Origin: Peronospora farinosa
Lineage: Eukaryota > Oomycota > Peronosporomycetes > Peronosporales > Peronosporaceae
Assembly: GCA_947646735.1 (NCBI GenBank)
Contig: CANTFK010000486.1
Span: 1-44,583, forward strand
Direction: 5' to 3'
DNA length: 44,583 bases
A program made the position numbers and the translations under genes. Each line of letters begins with the position of its first letter. Within the stretch, counting starts at the first letter, position 1. This document shows positions 14,831 through 24,642 of this stretch, one piece after another. The notes below the pieces were generated by a model. It ran no database searches, was not told the origin of the DNA, and saw nothing but the letters and a program-made list of their open reading frames with translations.

Positions 14831-17800
14831 TTGCTCTTGAGTTTCGCCTGCACTTTCTCAACCTCCTTTTCCAACTCCGGCACTAGCTCTTCATTTTCGT
14901 GCACTTTTTGCCCAAATTGTTTTTCTGTTTCTTTAGCTCTTTCTTCTGCATTGACTGCAGCTCCTTCTGTTGTTCCTTGGCGTATTTTAGCTCTTCTCGC
15001 AACTTCGCTTCTTGCTTTTTAAAGTCAGCGTATTTCGACTTTGTCTCGTCCACTTGTTTGGCAAGCTCTTCACTCGTTGGTACAAAGCTTCAACAGACTG
15101 CAATTCTTCACGGTTTGTCGACATGCGTGCTAGCTCTGCTTGAATTAGGCCTGCAACTCATCACGTTTAGACTCACACAACTTGCGGTTCTTTGACGCCT
15201 CTTGGATCCAAAATTGGTACAGAATGTTTGTTGTCATGTACCCTTCCTTCTCTTTACGGAGATACTCAAGCGCTTCGGCACGAAATCCTTCCAGATGTGG
15301 GTTTTGCCATGAATTACTGCCTGATCTCATTGACGGTTCGCCATCTGCACGCTTCTCATTCTGGTCTTCTTCGAGCCTGCGCAGGTTCACTTCGGCTCGA
15401 CTATACCGCAGGCGTTGGCTTCAAGTGCCTTCTTACAGGCTCCTCTACAAGCTGGATCTACGTCCGTTGTGCTGATCACTGACCGCAAAGCATTCATTTC
15501 TGTCCAAAACGGCTCCATATCCTGCTGAATAGCCTCCATGTTGCTACGTAACTTGGCTGTTTCTTCGTTGTGACTCTCGAAAATACCCTGTAGCACTTGC
15601 TCTTGAGTTTCGCCTGCACTTTCTCAACCTCCTTTTCCAATTCCGGCACTAGCTCCTCATTTTCCTGCACTTTTTGCCCAAATTGTTCTTCTGTTTCTTT
15701 AGCTCTTTCTTCTGCATTGACTGCAGCTCCTTCTGCTGTTCCTTGGCGTATTTTAGCTCTTCTCGCAACTTCGCTTCTTGCTTTTCAAAGTCAGCGTATT
15801 TCGACTTTGTCTCGTCCACTTGTTTGGCAAGCTCTTCACTCGTTGGTACAAAGCTTCAACAGACTGCAATTCTTCACGGTTTGTCTACATGCGTGCTAGC
15901 TCTGCTTGAATTAGGCCTGCAACTCATCACGTTTAGACTCACACAACTTGCGGTTCTTTGACGCCTCTTGGATCCAAAATTGGTACAGAATGTTTGTTGT
16001 CATGTACCCTTCCTTCTCTTTACAGAGATACTCAAGCGCTTCGGCACGAAATCCTTCCAGATGTGGGTTTTGCCATGAATTACTGCCTGATCTCATTGAC
16101 GGTTCGCCATCTGCACGCTTCTCATTCTGGTCTTCTTCGAGCCTGCGCAGGTTCACTTCGGCTCGACTATACCGCAGGCGTTGGCTTCAAGTGCCTTCTT
16201 ACAGGCTCCTCTACAAGCTGGATCTACGTCCGTTGTGCTGATCACTGACCGCAAAGCATTCATTTCTGTCCAAAACGGCTCCATATCCTGCTGAATAGCC
16301 TCCATGTTGCTACGTAACTTGGCTGTTTCTTCGTTGTGACTCTCGAAAATACCCTGTAGCACTTGCTCTTGAGTTTCGCCTGCAATTTCTCTACTTCCTT
16401 TTCCAATTCCGGCACTAGCTCCTCATTTTCCTGCACTTTTTGCCCAAATTGTTCTTCTGTTTCTTTAGCTCTTTCTTCTGCATTGACTGCAGCTCCTTCT
16501 GCTGTTCCTTGGCGTATTTTAGCTCTTCTCGCAACTTCGCTTCTTGCTTTTCAAAGTCAGCGTATTTCGACTTTGTCTCGTCCACTTGTTTGGCAAGCTC
16601 TTCACTCGTTGGTACAAAGCTTCAACAGACTGCAATTCTTCACGGTTTGTCTACATGCGTGCTAGCTCTGCTTGAATTAGGCCTGCAACTCATCACGTTT
16701 AGACTCACACAACTTGCGGTTCTTTGACGCCTCTTGGATCCAAAATTGGTACAGAATGTTTGTTGTCATGTACCCTTCCTTCTCTTTACAGAGATACTCA
16801 AGCGCTTCGGCACGAAATCCTTCCAGATGTGGGTTTTGCCATGAATTACTGCCTGATCTCATTGACGGTTCGCCATCTGCACGCTTCTCATTCTGGTCTT
16901 CTTCGAGCCTGCGCAGGTTCACTTCGGCTCGACTATACCGCAGGCGTTGGCTTCAAGTGCCTTCTTACAGGCTCCTCTACAAGCTGGATCTACGTCCGTT
17001 GTGCTGATCACTGACCGCAAAGCATTCATTTCTGTCCAAAACGGCTCCATATCCTGCTGAATAGCCTCCATGTTGCTACGTAACTTGGCTGTTTCTTCGT
17101 TGTGACTCTCGAAAATACCCTGTAGCACTTGCTCTTGAGTTTCGCCTGCACTTTCTCAACCTCCTTTTCCAACTCCGGCACTAGCTCTTCATTTTCGTGC
17201 ACTTTTTGCCCAAATTGTTCTTCTGTTTCTTTAGCTCTTTCTTCTGCATTGACTGCAGCTCCTTCTGTTGTTCCTTGGCGTATTTTAGCTCTTCTCGCAA
17301 CTTCGCTTCTTGCTTTTTAAAGTCAGCGTATTTCGACTTTGTCTCGTCCACTTGTTTGGCAAGCTCTTCACTCGTTGGTACAAAGCTTCAACAGACTGCA
17401 ATTCTTCACGGTTTGTCGACATGCGTGCTAGCTCTGCTTGAATTAGGCCTGCAACTCATCACGTTTAGACTCACACAACTTGCGGTTCTTTGACGCCTCT
17501 TGGATCCAAAATTGGTACAGAATGTTTGTTGTCATGTACCCTTCCTTCTCTTTACGGAGATACTCAAGCGCTTCGGCACGAAATCCTTCCAGATGTGGGT
17601 TTTGCCATGAATTACTGCCTGATCTCATTGACGGTTCGCCATCTGCACGCTTCTCATTCTGGTCTTCTTCGAGCCTGCGCAGGTTCACTTCGGCTCGACT
17701 ATACCGCAGGCGTTGGCTTCAAGTGCCTTCTTACAGGCTCCTCTACAAGCTGGATCTACGTCCGTTGTGCTGATCACTGACCGCAAAGCATTCATTTCTG

Positions 17801-19426
17801 TCCAAAACGGCTCCATATCCTGCTGAATAGCCTCCATGTTGCTACGTAACTTGGCTGTTTCTTCGTTGTGACTCTCGAAAATACCCTGTAGCACTTGCTC
17901 TTGAGTTTCGCCTGCACTTTCTCAACCTCCTTTTCCAATTCCGGCACTAGCTCCTCATTTTCCTGCACTTTTTGCCCAAATTGTTCTTCTGTTTCTTTAG
18001 CTCTTTCTTCTGCATTGACTGCAGCTCCTTCTGCTGTTCCTTGGCGTATTTTAGCTCTTCTCGCAACTTCGCTTCTTGCTTTTCAAAGTCAGCGTATTTC
18101 GACTTTGTCTCGTCCACTTGTTTGGCAAGCTCTTCACTCGTTGGTACAAAGCTTCAACAGACTGCAATTCTTCACGGTTTGTCTACATGCGTGCTAGCTC
18201 TGCTTGAATTAGGCCTGCAACTCATCACGTTTAGACTCACACAACTTGCGGTTCTTTGACGCCTCTTGGATCCAAAATTGGTACAGAATGTTTGTTGTCA
18301 TGTACCCTTCCTTCTCTTTACAGAGATACTCAAGCGCTTCGGCACGAAATCCTTCCAGATGTGGGTTTTGCCATGAATTACTGCCTGATCTCATTGACGG
18401 TTCGCCATCTGCACGCTTCTCATTCTGGTCTTCTTCGAGCATGCGCAGGTTCACTTCGGCTCGACTATACCGCAGGCGTTGGCTTCAAGTGCCTTCTTAC
18501 AGGCTCCTCTACAAGCTGGATCTACGTCCGTTGTGCTGATCACTGACCGCAAAGCATTCATTTCTGTCCAAAACGGCTCCATATCCTGCTGAATAGCCTC
18601 CATGTTGCTACGTAACTTGGCTGTTTCTTCGTTGTGACTCTCGAAAATACCCTGTAGCACTTGCTCTTGAGTTTCGCCTGCAATTTCTCTACTTCCTTCT
18701 CCAATTCCGGCACTAGCTCCTCATTTTCCTGCACTTTTTGCCCAAATTGTTCTTCTGTTTCTTTAGCTCTTTCTTCTGCATTGACTGCAGCTCCTTCTGC
18801 TGTTCCTTGGCGTATTTTAGCTCTTCTCGCAACTTCGCTTCTTGCTTTTCAAAGTCAGCGTATTTCGACTTTGTCTCGTCCACTTGTTTGGCAAGCTCTT
18901 CACTCGTTGGTACAAAGCTTCAACAGACTGCAATTCTTCACGGTTTGTCTACATGCGTGCTAGCTCTGCTTGAATTAGGCCTGCAACTCATCACGTTTAG
19001 ACTCACACAACTTGCGGTTCTTTGACGCCTCTTGGATCCAAAATTGGTACAGAATGTTTGTTGTCATGTACCCTTCCTTCTCTTTACAGAGATACTCAAG
19101 CGCTTCGGCACGAAATCCTTCCAGATGTGGGTTTTGCCATGAATTACTGCCTGATCTCATTGACGGTTCGCCATCTGCACGCTTCTCATTCTGGTCTTCT
19201 TCGAGCCTGCGCAGGTTCACTTCGGCTCGACTATACCGCAGGCGTTGGCTTCAAGTGCCTTCTTACAGGCTCCTCTACAAGCTGGATCTACGTCCGTTGT
19301 GCTGATCACTGACCGCAAAGCATTCATTTCTGTCCAAAACGGCTCCATATCCTGCTGAATAGCCTCCATGTTGCTACGTAACTTGGCTGTTTCTTCGTTG
19401 TGACTCTCGAAAATACCCTGTAGCAC
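14831..19426 (-). repeat. Three-unit higher-order repeat (2 x 2298 bp) inside the 766-bp array
   Basis: Six neighbouring units carry an ABC-ABC pattern of diagnostic variants. Units at 14831 and 17129 share ttctgttgttcc and the ttttaaag change. Units at 15597 and 17895 share the tctacatg and tttacagag variants with the caacctcc form. Units at 16363 and 18661 share tctacatg with the ctacttcc form. The period is 3 x 766 = 2298 bp. The pattern means a three-unit block was copied as a whole after the units had diverged, as expected from unequal crossing-over. The copies are not identical: for example cttcgagcatgcg occurs only near 18435. Confidence 0.8.
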
Positions 19427-19885
19427 TTGCTCTTGAGTTTCGCCTGCACTTTCTCAACCTCCTTTTCCAATTCCGGCACTAGCTCCTCATTTTCCTGCAC
19501 TTTTTGCCCAAATTGTTCTTCTGTTTCTTTAGCTCTTTCTTCTGCATTGACTGCAGCTCCTTCTGCTGTTCCTTGGCGTATTTTAGCTCTTCTCGCAACT
19601 TCGCTTCTTGCTTTTCAAAGTCAGCGTATTTCGACTTTGTCTCGTCCACTTGTTTGGCAAGCTCTTCACTCGTTGGTACAAAGCTTCAACAAACTGCAAT
19701 TCTTCACGGTTTGTCGACATGCGTGCTAGCTCTGCTTGAATTAGGCCTGCAACTCATCACGTTTAGACTCACACAACTTGCGGTTCTTTGACGCCTCTTG
19801 GATCCAAAATTGGTACAGAATGTTTGTTGTCATGTACCCTTCCTTCTCTTTACAGAGATACTCAAGCGCTTCACGAAATCCTTCC

Positions 19886-20123
19886 TATCGCACATCGAAG
19901 GTGTCGGCTATAGGGGTACCCTTCTTTGGACCGGCGTTTGATTCTACAGTACAACTTGTCTAAAATGTTTCTGCACTTACTGATAACCTGTCTAATCTGC
20001 TAACCTATGGTCAATCCCGAGAACGTCCATCCAATTAGTATAAAACTGCCGTATTTGGTAGCCTTTATTATCTTATAAAACCTTTTAGTGTCAGCTTAGA
20101 CAGGTTCTTCTGTACTATATACA
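19886..20123. other. Unassigned spacer between satellite and lysyl-tRNA synthetase remnant
   Basis: About 240 bp of AT-richer sequence begins abruptly where homology to the 766-bp unit stops (after aaatccttcc). I see no coding similarity, RNA gene or repeat in it. The abrupt edge, with a truncated last unit, suggests a breakpoint rather than gradual decay. Confidence 0.5.
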
Positions 20124-20846
20124 CTGCTGAGGCTTTGATTACACGTAAGAAACTGCAACTCTTGCAGATGAAAAAGAATTGGACCCTACTGCCTATTTTT
20201 CAATCGTGTAAGTGAACTAGAAGGCGAACCCTTACCCTCACAAATTTCATGTATCCATTCCGTTACCTGAATTTCAAGAAAAATTTGGCAATGTAGAAGC
20301 TGGTGGCCATATCACTGAGACCGTCTCAGTTGCTGGTCGACTTGTCAACTTCGTAATAAACGTTCTTCTGGAGCGAAATTGGTCTTTTATGATCTTCGTA
20401 CCGATGGAAAAAGCTTCAAAATAATGTCGGACATTGGATCCGATGAAAATGACCAAGCTTCTATCAAAATCCACAGCATTTTACGTCGTGGAGATATCAT
20501 AGGGGTCTAAGAGTACCCTGGTAAATCCAAAAAGGGTGAATTGCCGTATCCATTTATCGCAACAATTGGTACTATTGGTCTCCTTGTGTGCACATGCTGT
20601 CAAAAAGTCGTACTGGACTCACTCTTCAACAGGACACACGGTATCGTCAAAGGTGATTGGATCTTATTATGAATGATGACACGCGTGGAGCATTGTCACT
20701 TGAGCCAAGATCATAAACGCCATTCGTCGATTTTGGTGCGATAAGAACTTTTAGAAGTTGAGACTCAAATGGTGTAAATGATTGTCGGAGGTGCTGCTGC
20801 AAAACCTTTTGTTACGTATCACAATGATCTGCACATGAACTTGTTT
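20124..20846 (+). pseudogene. Lysyl-tRNA synthetase (class II) 5' part, pseudogene copy A
   Basis: Lysyl-tRNA synthetase charges tRNA-Lys; this copy is broken. Pieces in three frames follow the family order: DEKELDPTAYF near 20167, PYPHKFHVSIPLPEFQEKFG near 20230-20290, SVAGRLVNF of the anticodon-binding OB fold near 20325, then KRSSGAKLVFYDLRTDGKSF (20360-20420) and EYPGKSKKGEL after an in-frame TAA at 20508-20510. The beginning of the catalytic domain follows, with AAAKPFVTYHNDLHMN near 20800-20841. Homology stops at about 20846, before the ATP-binding motifs 2 and 3, so the enzyme core is missing. An extra T in cccttaccc near 20231 and the TAA are shared with other copies in the window, so the ancestor of these copies was already dead. 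The 3' edge abuts an acyl-CoA oxidase remnant. Assignment is from family motifs I recognise; no search was run. Confidence 0.88.
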
Positions 20847-20849
20847 AAC

Positions 20850-21181
20850 CGTTAAGTTTATGGAGAGCGTGCGTTTTCACCAGTGAAATGCCCGTCATCC
20901 GTGCCAGCATCGATGAGCTGCTCACGTTGATCCGCCTTCATGCTGTAACGCTCGTAGATGGCTTCAACCTCTCGGATCACATGTTGAACTCGACACTCGA
21001 CCGGTATGACGGTAACGTATACGAGGCTCTGTAAAAGTCTGCACAGCACGATCCTCTGAATCACTCGTCGGACAAGGTCGCGGTGTACGAGTCGCTACGG
21101 CCGATTCGCGTTGAAATATCACAGTCATGTCTGGAAGAGGTTGATGTTAAAGAGATTTGGGTCGTCTACTTGAAAAACTAA
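20850..21181 (+). pseudogene. Acyl-CoA oxidase C-terminal fragment, pseudogene
   Basis: Peroxisomal acyl-CoA oxidase catalyses the first step of fatty-acid beta-oxidation. A 98-codon frame from ATG 20888 to TAA 21179-21181 carries the C-terminal signature of the family: [20 protein letters not shown], then GNVYEAL, then after one in-frame stop (TAA 21032-21034) HDPLNHSSDKVAVYESLRPI. In the family this segment reads roughly LVDAF...D..LNS.LGRYDG.VY, followed by PLN and a tyrosine-rich end. Only this tail is present; the FAD-binding and catalytic parts are absent. It directly follows lysyl-tRNA synthetase copy A on the same strand. The opposite-strand frame at 20858-21064 is a shadow of it. No peroxisomal targeting tripeptide is visible at the end (YLKN). 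Confidence 0.85.
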
Positions 21182-21370
21182 GTACACACGACTTTCTACT
21201 GTAAGAAGCCACGATTTGTGCAATGCCATTTGCCACAACGTGCGAATTAACTTCAACATGGACGATACAACGATCAAGTCACTGACAAGCGAAGCTTAGT
21301 GATTTGTCATTAAATTTGCGTTGTGGTTTGCACCTCAAGATTGACTTGTCAGTGGCACTAAGCTCAGTGA

Positions 21371-22858
21371 TCAAGATGACTGAACTTGGGCTTCTTCTGA
21401 GCAATCCGACGGTGGCGATGGAGAATGGGTAGACGGTAATGCCATGCAAGATTTGACTTTTGGAGGGACTGAGACAATTGCAAATAATAGCGACGTAGTA
21501 AGCGAAGAAGCAGCAGCACCCGGTCGATGTGGAATCCTGATGGGTAATGTCGGCTGCACATGTAAGGAGGAGTACATCAACCAAACCAATTCCTCCTCGT
21601 TACTGTCTTCATCCTCGATGTGCTCCTCCTTTTGCTCATCGATTGCTTCGTTTCGATCAGCATTCTTGCTCTTCTTTCGACGCTTCCGAGCGGGCAAATC
21701 TGATTCATTCTCGAAAACACTCGCACTGTGCTTCTTGCTCCGTGATGAAAGCTGTATGGAGAGACGTGAGTTTTGCTTCCCAGTATGTCTCTTTGCGTTT
21801 TCATCCTCAGCATTTCTTCGCAGTCCTTCAAGCTGTTGGATAGATCAACTTCTGCACTTGCCATCCCGTCGTACTCCTTCTTTAGCTTTCGGTACTTTGA
21901 CTCGTCCTTGCGGAGTCTTCTCTCTTTCGCAGTAACCTGCTCTTGAATCGCATTGCACTTCTCGCGGACTGCAAGACCTTTCTCCTTCATTGCAGTAATC
22001 TGCTCACGCGTGCGTTTAATCTTCGTTTTCGCTGATTCGATATCCTCCTCAATCTTCTTTAGGGCCTGCTCATTCTTTTCGGTGTTCTTTTAGCTGCTCT
22101 GAAAGTTACGCGAATCTTGGTCAGCTGTTTCGTTTAATCAGTAATTTGCTTCGTGATTTTTTGCCACACCCTGCTCCATGCGCAGTTTCTCACCACCGCC
22201 TGACATTGCGCCGGACATCTCCACCAACTGTCCGTCTAAAGTCACGACACGATATTTGTATTGGCGTCCTTGATAAGCAATCGCTGAAGCCTCATCCAGG
22301 TCTTTAGTCACCAGTGTGTCACGCAGGGCATAATAAAACGCTGGCAGGTACTTGTCATCATTCACTTTCACCAACTTAAACAGTCGCGGTGCTTGGTGTC
22401 CGGAAGGAGCACTGACATCACGAAAATGCTAAGTATACTTCGCCTTCAGATAACCCAGTTGCTCCAAAATCAGGAACGTAGTGCATCCCAAGTTATGCTT
22501 ACGTAGATATGCCACACACGCTTGCGCGCCCGAAGTCGTCGCAACAACCAAATTGTTAAGCGCGCCACAAGCAGTTGAGATGGCGACGTTGTACTTGCCC
22601 TCGATTGCACCAAGGTCACCCAGGCGACCGAAAAGCCCAGAATATTCAAGTGGCATACCTGGTTTGGATGCATCAAGAAGCTCCCGTAGCATACGGCTCC
22701 GAGTTGCATGTGATTGCACCGCGATAGAGGCCTCTTCAGCTTTTGTGCGCGTCTCACGGTATTTCTCTGCAACAGAGGTATCTTTGCCTTTTACGTCGTC
22801 CAACTCTTGCTCAGCGACGACACGACAATGCCGTCCTTCATCTTGGCGGCGAGCTTTG
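21371..22858 (-). pseudogene. SMC4 (condensin) hinge and post-hinge arm, pseudogene
   Basis: SMC4 is the ATPase arm-and-hinge subunit of condensin, which compacts chromosomes. Reading leftwards, 22803-22138 holds the hinge in a single frame: YSGLFGRLGDLGAIEGKYNV, then NLVVATTSGAQACVAYLRKH, then YALRDTLVTKDLDEASAIAY, ending in the glycine-rich GQLVEMSGAMSGGG that closes SMC hinges. One in-frame TAG (22429-22431) interrupts it. The same frame continues, after two more stops, into a post-hinge coiled coil (EQVTAKERRLRKDESKYRKL near 21930-21870). A frameshift after KDCEEMLR then leads to a charged stretch (DLPARKRRKKSKN, IEDEDSNEEE) at 21720-21590. Neither ATPase head (Walker A, signature motif or Walker B) is found. 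Similarity fades between about 21560 and 21371; the true left edge is uncertain. This is a broken gene copy, presumably with a functional SMC4 elsewhere in the genome. Confidence 0.9.
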
Positions 22859-23658
22859 CACGCTTCTCATTCTGGTCTTCTTCGAGCCTGCGCAGGTTCA
22901 CTTCGGCTCGACTATACCGCAGGCGTTGGCTTCAAGTGCCTTATTAGCGTTAGTCACAGGCTCCTCTACAAGTTGGATCTCCGTCTTCTCTACAAGCTGG
23001 ATCTACGTCCGTTGTGTTGATCACTGACCGCAAAGCATTCATTTCTGTCCAAAACGGCTCCATATCCTGCTGAATAGCCTCCATGTTGCTACGTAACTTG
23101 GCTGTTTCTTCGTTGTGACTCTCGAAAATACCCTGTAGCACTTGCTCTTGAGTTTCGCCTGCAATTTCTCTACTTCCTTTTCCAACTCCGGCACTAGCTC
23201 TTCATTTTCCTGCACTTTTTGCCCAAATTGTTCTTCTGTTTCTTTAGCTCTTTCTTCTGCATTGACTGCAGCTCCTTCTGCTGTTCCTTGGCGTATGTTA
23301 GCTCTTCTCGCAACTTCGCTTCTTGCTTTTCAAAGTCAGCGTATTTCGACTTTGTCTCGTCCACTTGTTTGGCAAGCTCTTCACTCGTTGGTACAAAGCT
23401 TCAACAGACTGCAATTCTTCACGGTTTGTCTACATGCGTGCTAGCTCTGCTTGAATTAGGCCTGCAGCTCATCACGTTTAGACTCACACAACTTGCGGTT
23501 CTTTGACGCCTTTTGGATGCACAATGGGTACAGAATGTTTGTTGTCATGTACACTTCCTTCTCTTTACGGAGATACTCAAGAACTTCTGCACGAGGTCCT
23601 TCCAGATGTGGGTTTTGCCATGGATTACTGCCTGATCTCATTGACGGTTCGCCATCTG
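22859..23658 (-). pseudogene. SMC4 pre-hinge arm, single-copy sister of the 766-bp satellite unit
   Basis: This 800-bp segment is colinear with the adjoining hinge and matches the 766-bp unit along its whole length. The 34-bp length difference is fully explained by 10 extra bases in aagtgccttattagcgttagtcacagg (22936-22966 region) plus a 24-bp partial duplication around ctacaagttggatctccgtc. The 10 bases restore an arm-like reading (EEPVTNANKALEA) that every array unit has lost, so this copy is closer to the ancestral gene. It shares the array's other lesions, for example the stop after KRDELQA near 23456. On the right, homology ends at gccatctg (23658), where LINE-like sequence begins; on the left it continues into gagctttgcacgc. 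Those two edges meet in every array junction, so this copy marks the limits of the amplified segment. Confidence 0.9.
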
Positions 23659-23689
23659 ACCGACAGGCGATTGGTCGCGCTATTCGGCC

Positions 23690-24575
23690 AGGGGGTCTGA
23701 TATTCGAGACGCACCCGCTGCGTCATCGGTTCCCTTGGTCTGTTCCGGACACAACATCGAATCACTTCATCACGAAGGCCTCAGGCAAGCAAGCTTTCCG
23801 ATTTCTACAAAAAAGTTTTTGCCCGTCAACTTTCGGTTCTCGTTGATCGCCTTTCACAATCGGCAACGACGGATGCGCAGCGCTCCGGCAAACGCCGACG
23901 CAAGTGTGGGACCATAGTAATGGTCTCACTCCATATCAAGTCTGGACAGGATACCGGGTGGCGACAAGACAATTAAATCTATATCACGACGCGAGAATCG
24001 AACACAATAGTTGCAGAAAAACACCGGATTGCAGCGGCAGGACAAAGACCATTGCCCATCTGTTCTGTGAATGTGATTGCGCTGCAGCGCTTTTGAAAGA
24101 GCTCGTTGGTCACTGGACCGGGCAAAAAGTCATCCGTCAATTGACCCAAATCGTTCGGGGGGCCTGTACCAGTCGACAAGTTGACAGCATACCCGAGTAC
24201 CGCACGAAAATCCTAGCGGACCGATTTCAGGATGACGCCAATGAAGCCGAACGCGTCTGGACACAAACTTGGCATGTCCTCGCGACGATATGCCCATCAC
24301 GGATTTAGATAGACAGGAATGCAGCCGTCTTCAAGGCTGTCACACGCCACATTCCCAGCAGCATCGCCAGTATTTGGGCCTCGTACCTGTGTCAGCTCCG
24401 AGCAATCGTAAAGAGAGAGCGTAGAACAATTACGTCAGACACACGTGGTGCCTTTCTTTATGCTTGCATTGAATTGCTTGAGCGCGACCCTAGAGGGCCA
24501 CCGAGTTCTACGGTAGCTAGCCACGATATACCGTCGGGTCATTCGGCGCTGATATCCTGGCTCAGGACTTTCTAG
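23690..24575 (+). pseudogene. LINE (non-LTR retrotransposon) 3' end, zf-RVT and C-terminal tail
   Basis: The clearest frame, 23904-24308, shows GLTPYQVWTGYRVATRQLNL followed by a zinc-knuckle typical of the reverse-transcriptase zinc-binding (zf-RVT) tail: C37, C43, H52 and C57 in NSCRKTPDCSGRTKTIAHLF and CEC. After a TAG at 24306-24308 the same frame carries on for 88 codons with IDRNAAVFKAVTRH and IWASYLCQLRAIVKRERR to a TAG at 24573-24575. In LINE tails the residue before the IDRNAAVF-type motif is commonly Trp, so the TAG is plausibly a TGG-to-TAG nonsense change. The frame is also open upstream in pieces from about 23690, with a TGA at 23844-23846. Endonuclease and polymerase domains are absent, as usual for 5'-truncated LINE copies. 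Family assignment within LINEs was not attempted. Confidence 0.75.
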
Positions 24576-24622
24576 AGCTCATGCACATAGTTACCACCGT
24601 GTAAATGGACAATCTGAACCTT

Positions 24623-24642
24623 TCTCTCTCTCTCTCTCTCTC
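24623..24642. repeat. (TC)10 microsatellite
   Basis: Ten TC dinucleotides lie about 50 bp beyond the end of the LINE reading frame. It may be part of the LINE 3' end or simply a microsatellite; no poly(A) tail or target-site duplication was found around it. Confidence 0.9.

Larger units (their letters stand above)
1..19885 (-). repeat. 766-bp tandem satellite array derived from an SMC4 arm fragment
   Basis: About 26 head-to-tail copies of a 766-bp unit. With the unit edge placed at the junction inside gccatctg|cacgcttctc, units start at 32, 798 and every 766 bp up to 19178. The unit starting at 6160 is 762 bp because it lacks 4 bp near 6541. The array is cut by the left window edge, and its last unit stops at 19885 after 708 bp, having also lost 3 bp near 19871. 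On the minus strand each unit reads as coiled-coil arm of condensin subunit SMC4, in pieces such as LEYLRKEKEGYMTTNILYQF, EELAKQVDETKSKYADFEKQ and MLQGIFESHNEETAKLRSNM. These pieces lie in different frames, with the same breaks in essentially every unit. Because 766 leaves remainder 1 on division by 3, consecutive units are also out of frame with each other. The array therefore cannot encode a repeat protein and is best called a coding-derived satellite. Units differ at scattered single bases. Confidence 0.95.

Noticed and set aside
71..19426. Treating the 69- and 81-codon minus-strand frames as a family of 26 pairs of small genes
   Set aside because: They are adjoining pieces of one ancestral SMC4 arm separated by shared frameshifts; the near-identity reflects recent amplification, not selection that I can demonstrate.
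281..19963. Plus-strand frames of 95-116 codons recurring in every 766-bp unit (Ser/Phe/Cys-rich)
   Set aside because: They are the reverse complement of the SMC4 arm sequence. Coiled-coil codons rich in GAA, AAG and GAG read as Ser, Phe and Leu on the other strand. No independent coding signal is seen.
21371..23658. Functional SMC4 gene
   Set aside because: Neither ATPase head is present and there are several stops and frameshifts; intron explanations fail because breaks fall inside conserved arm and hinge sequence without clear splice sites.
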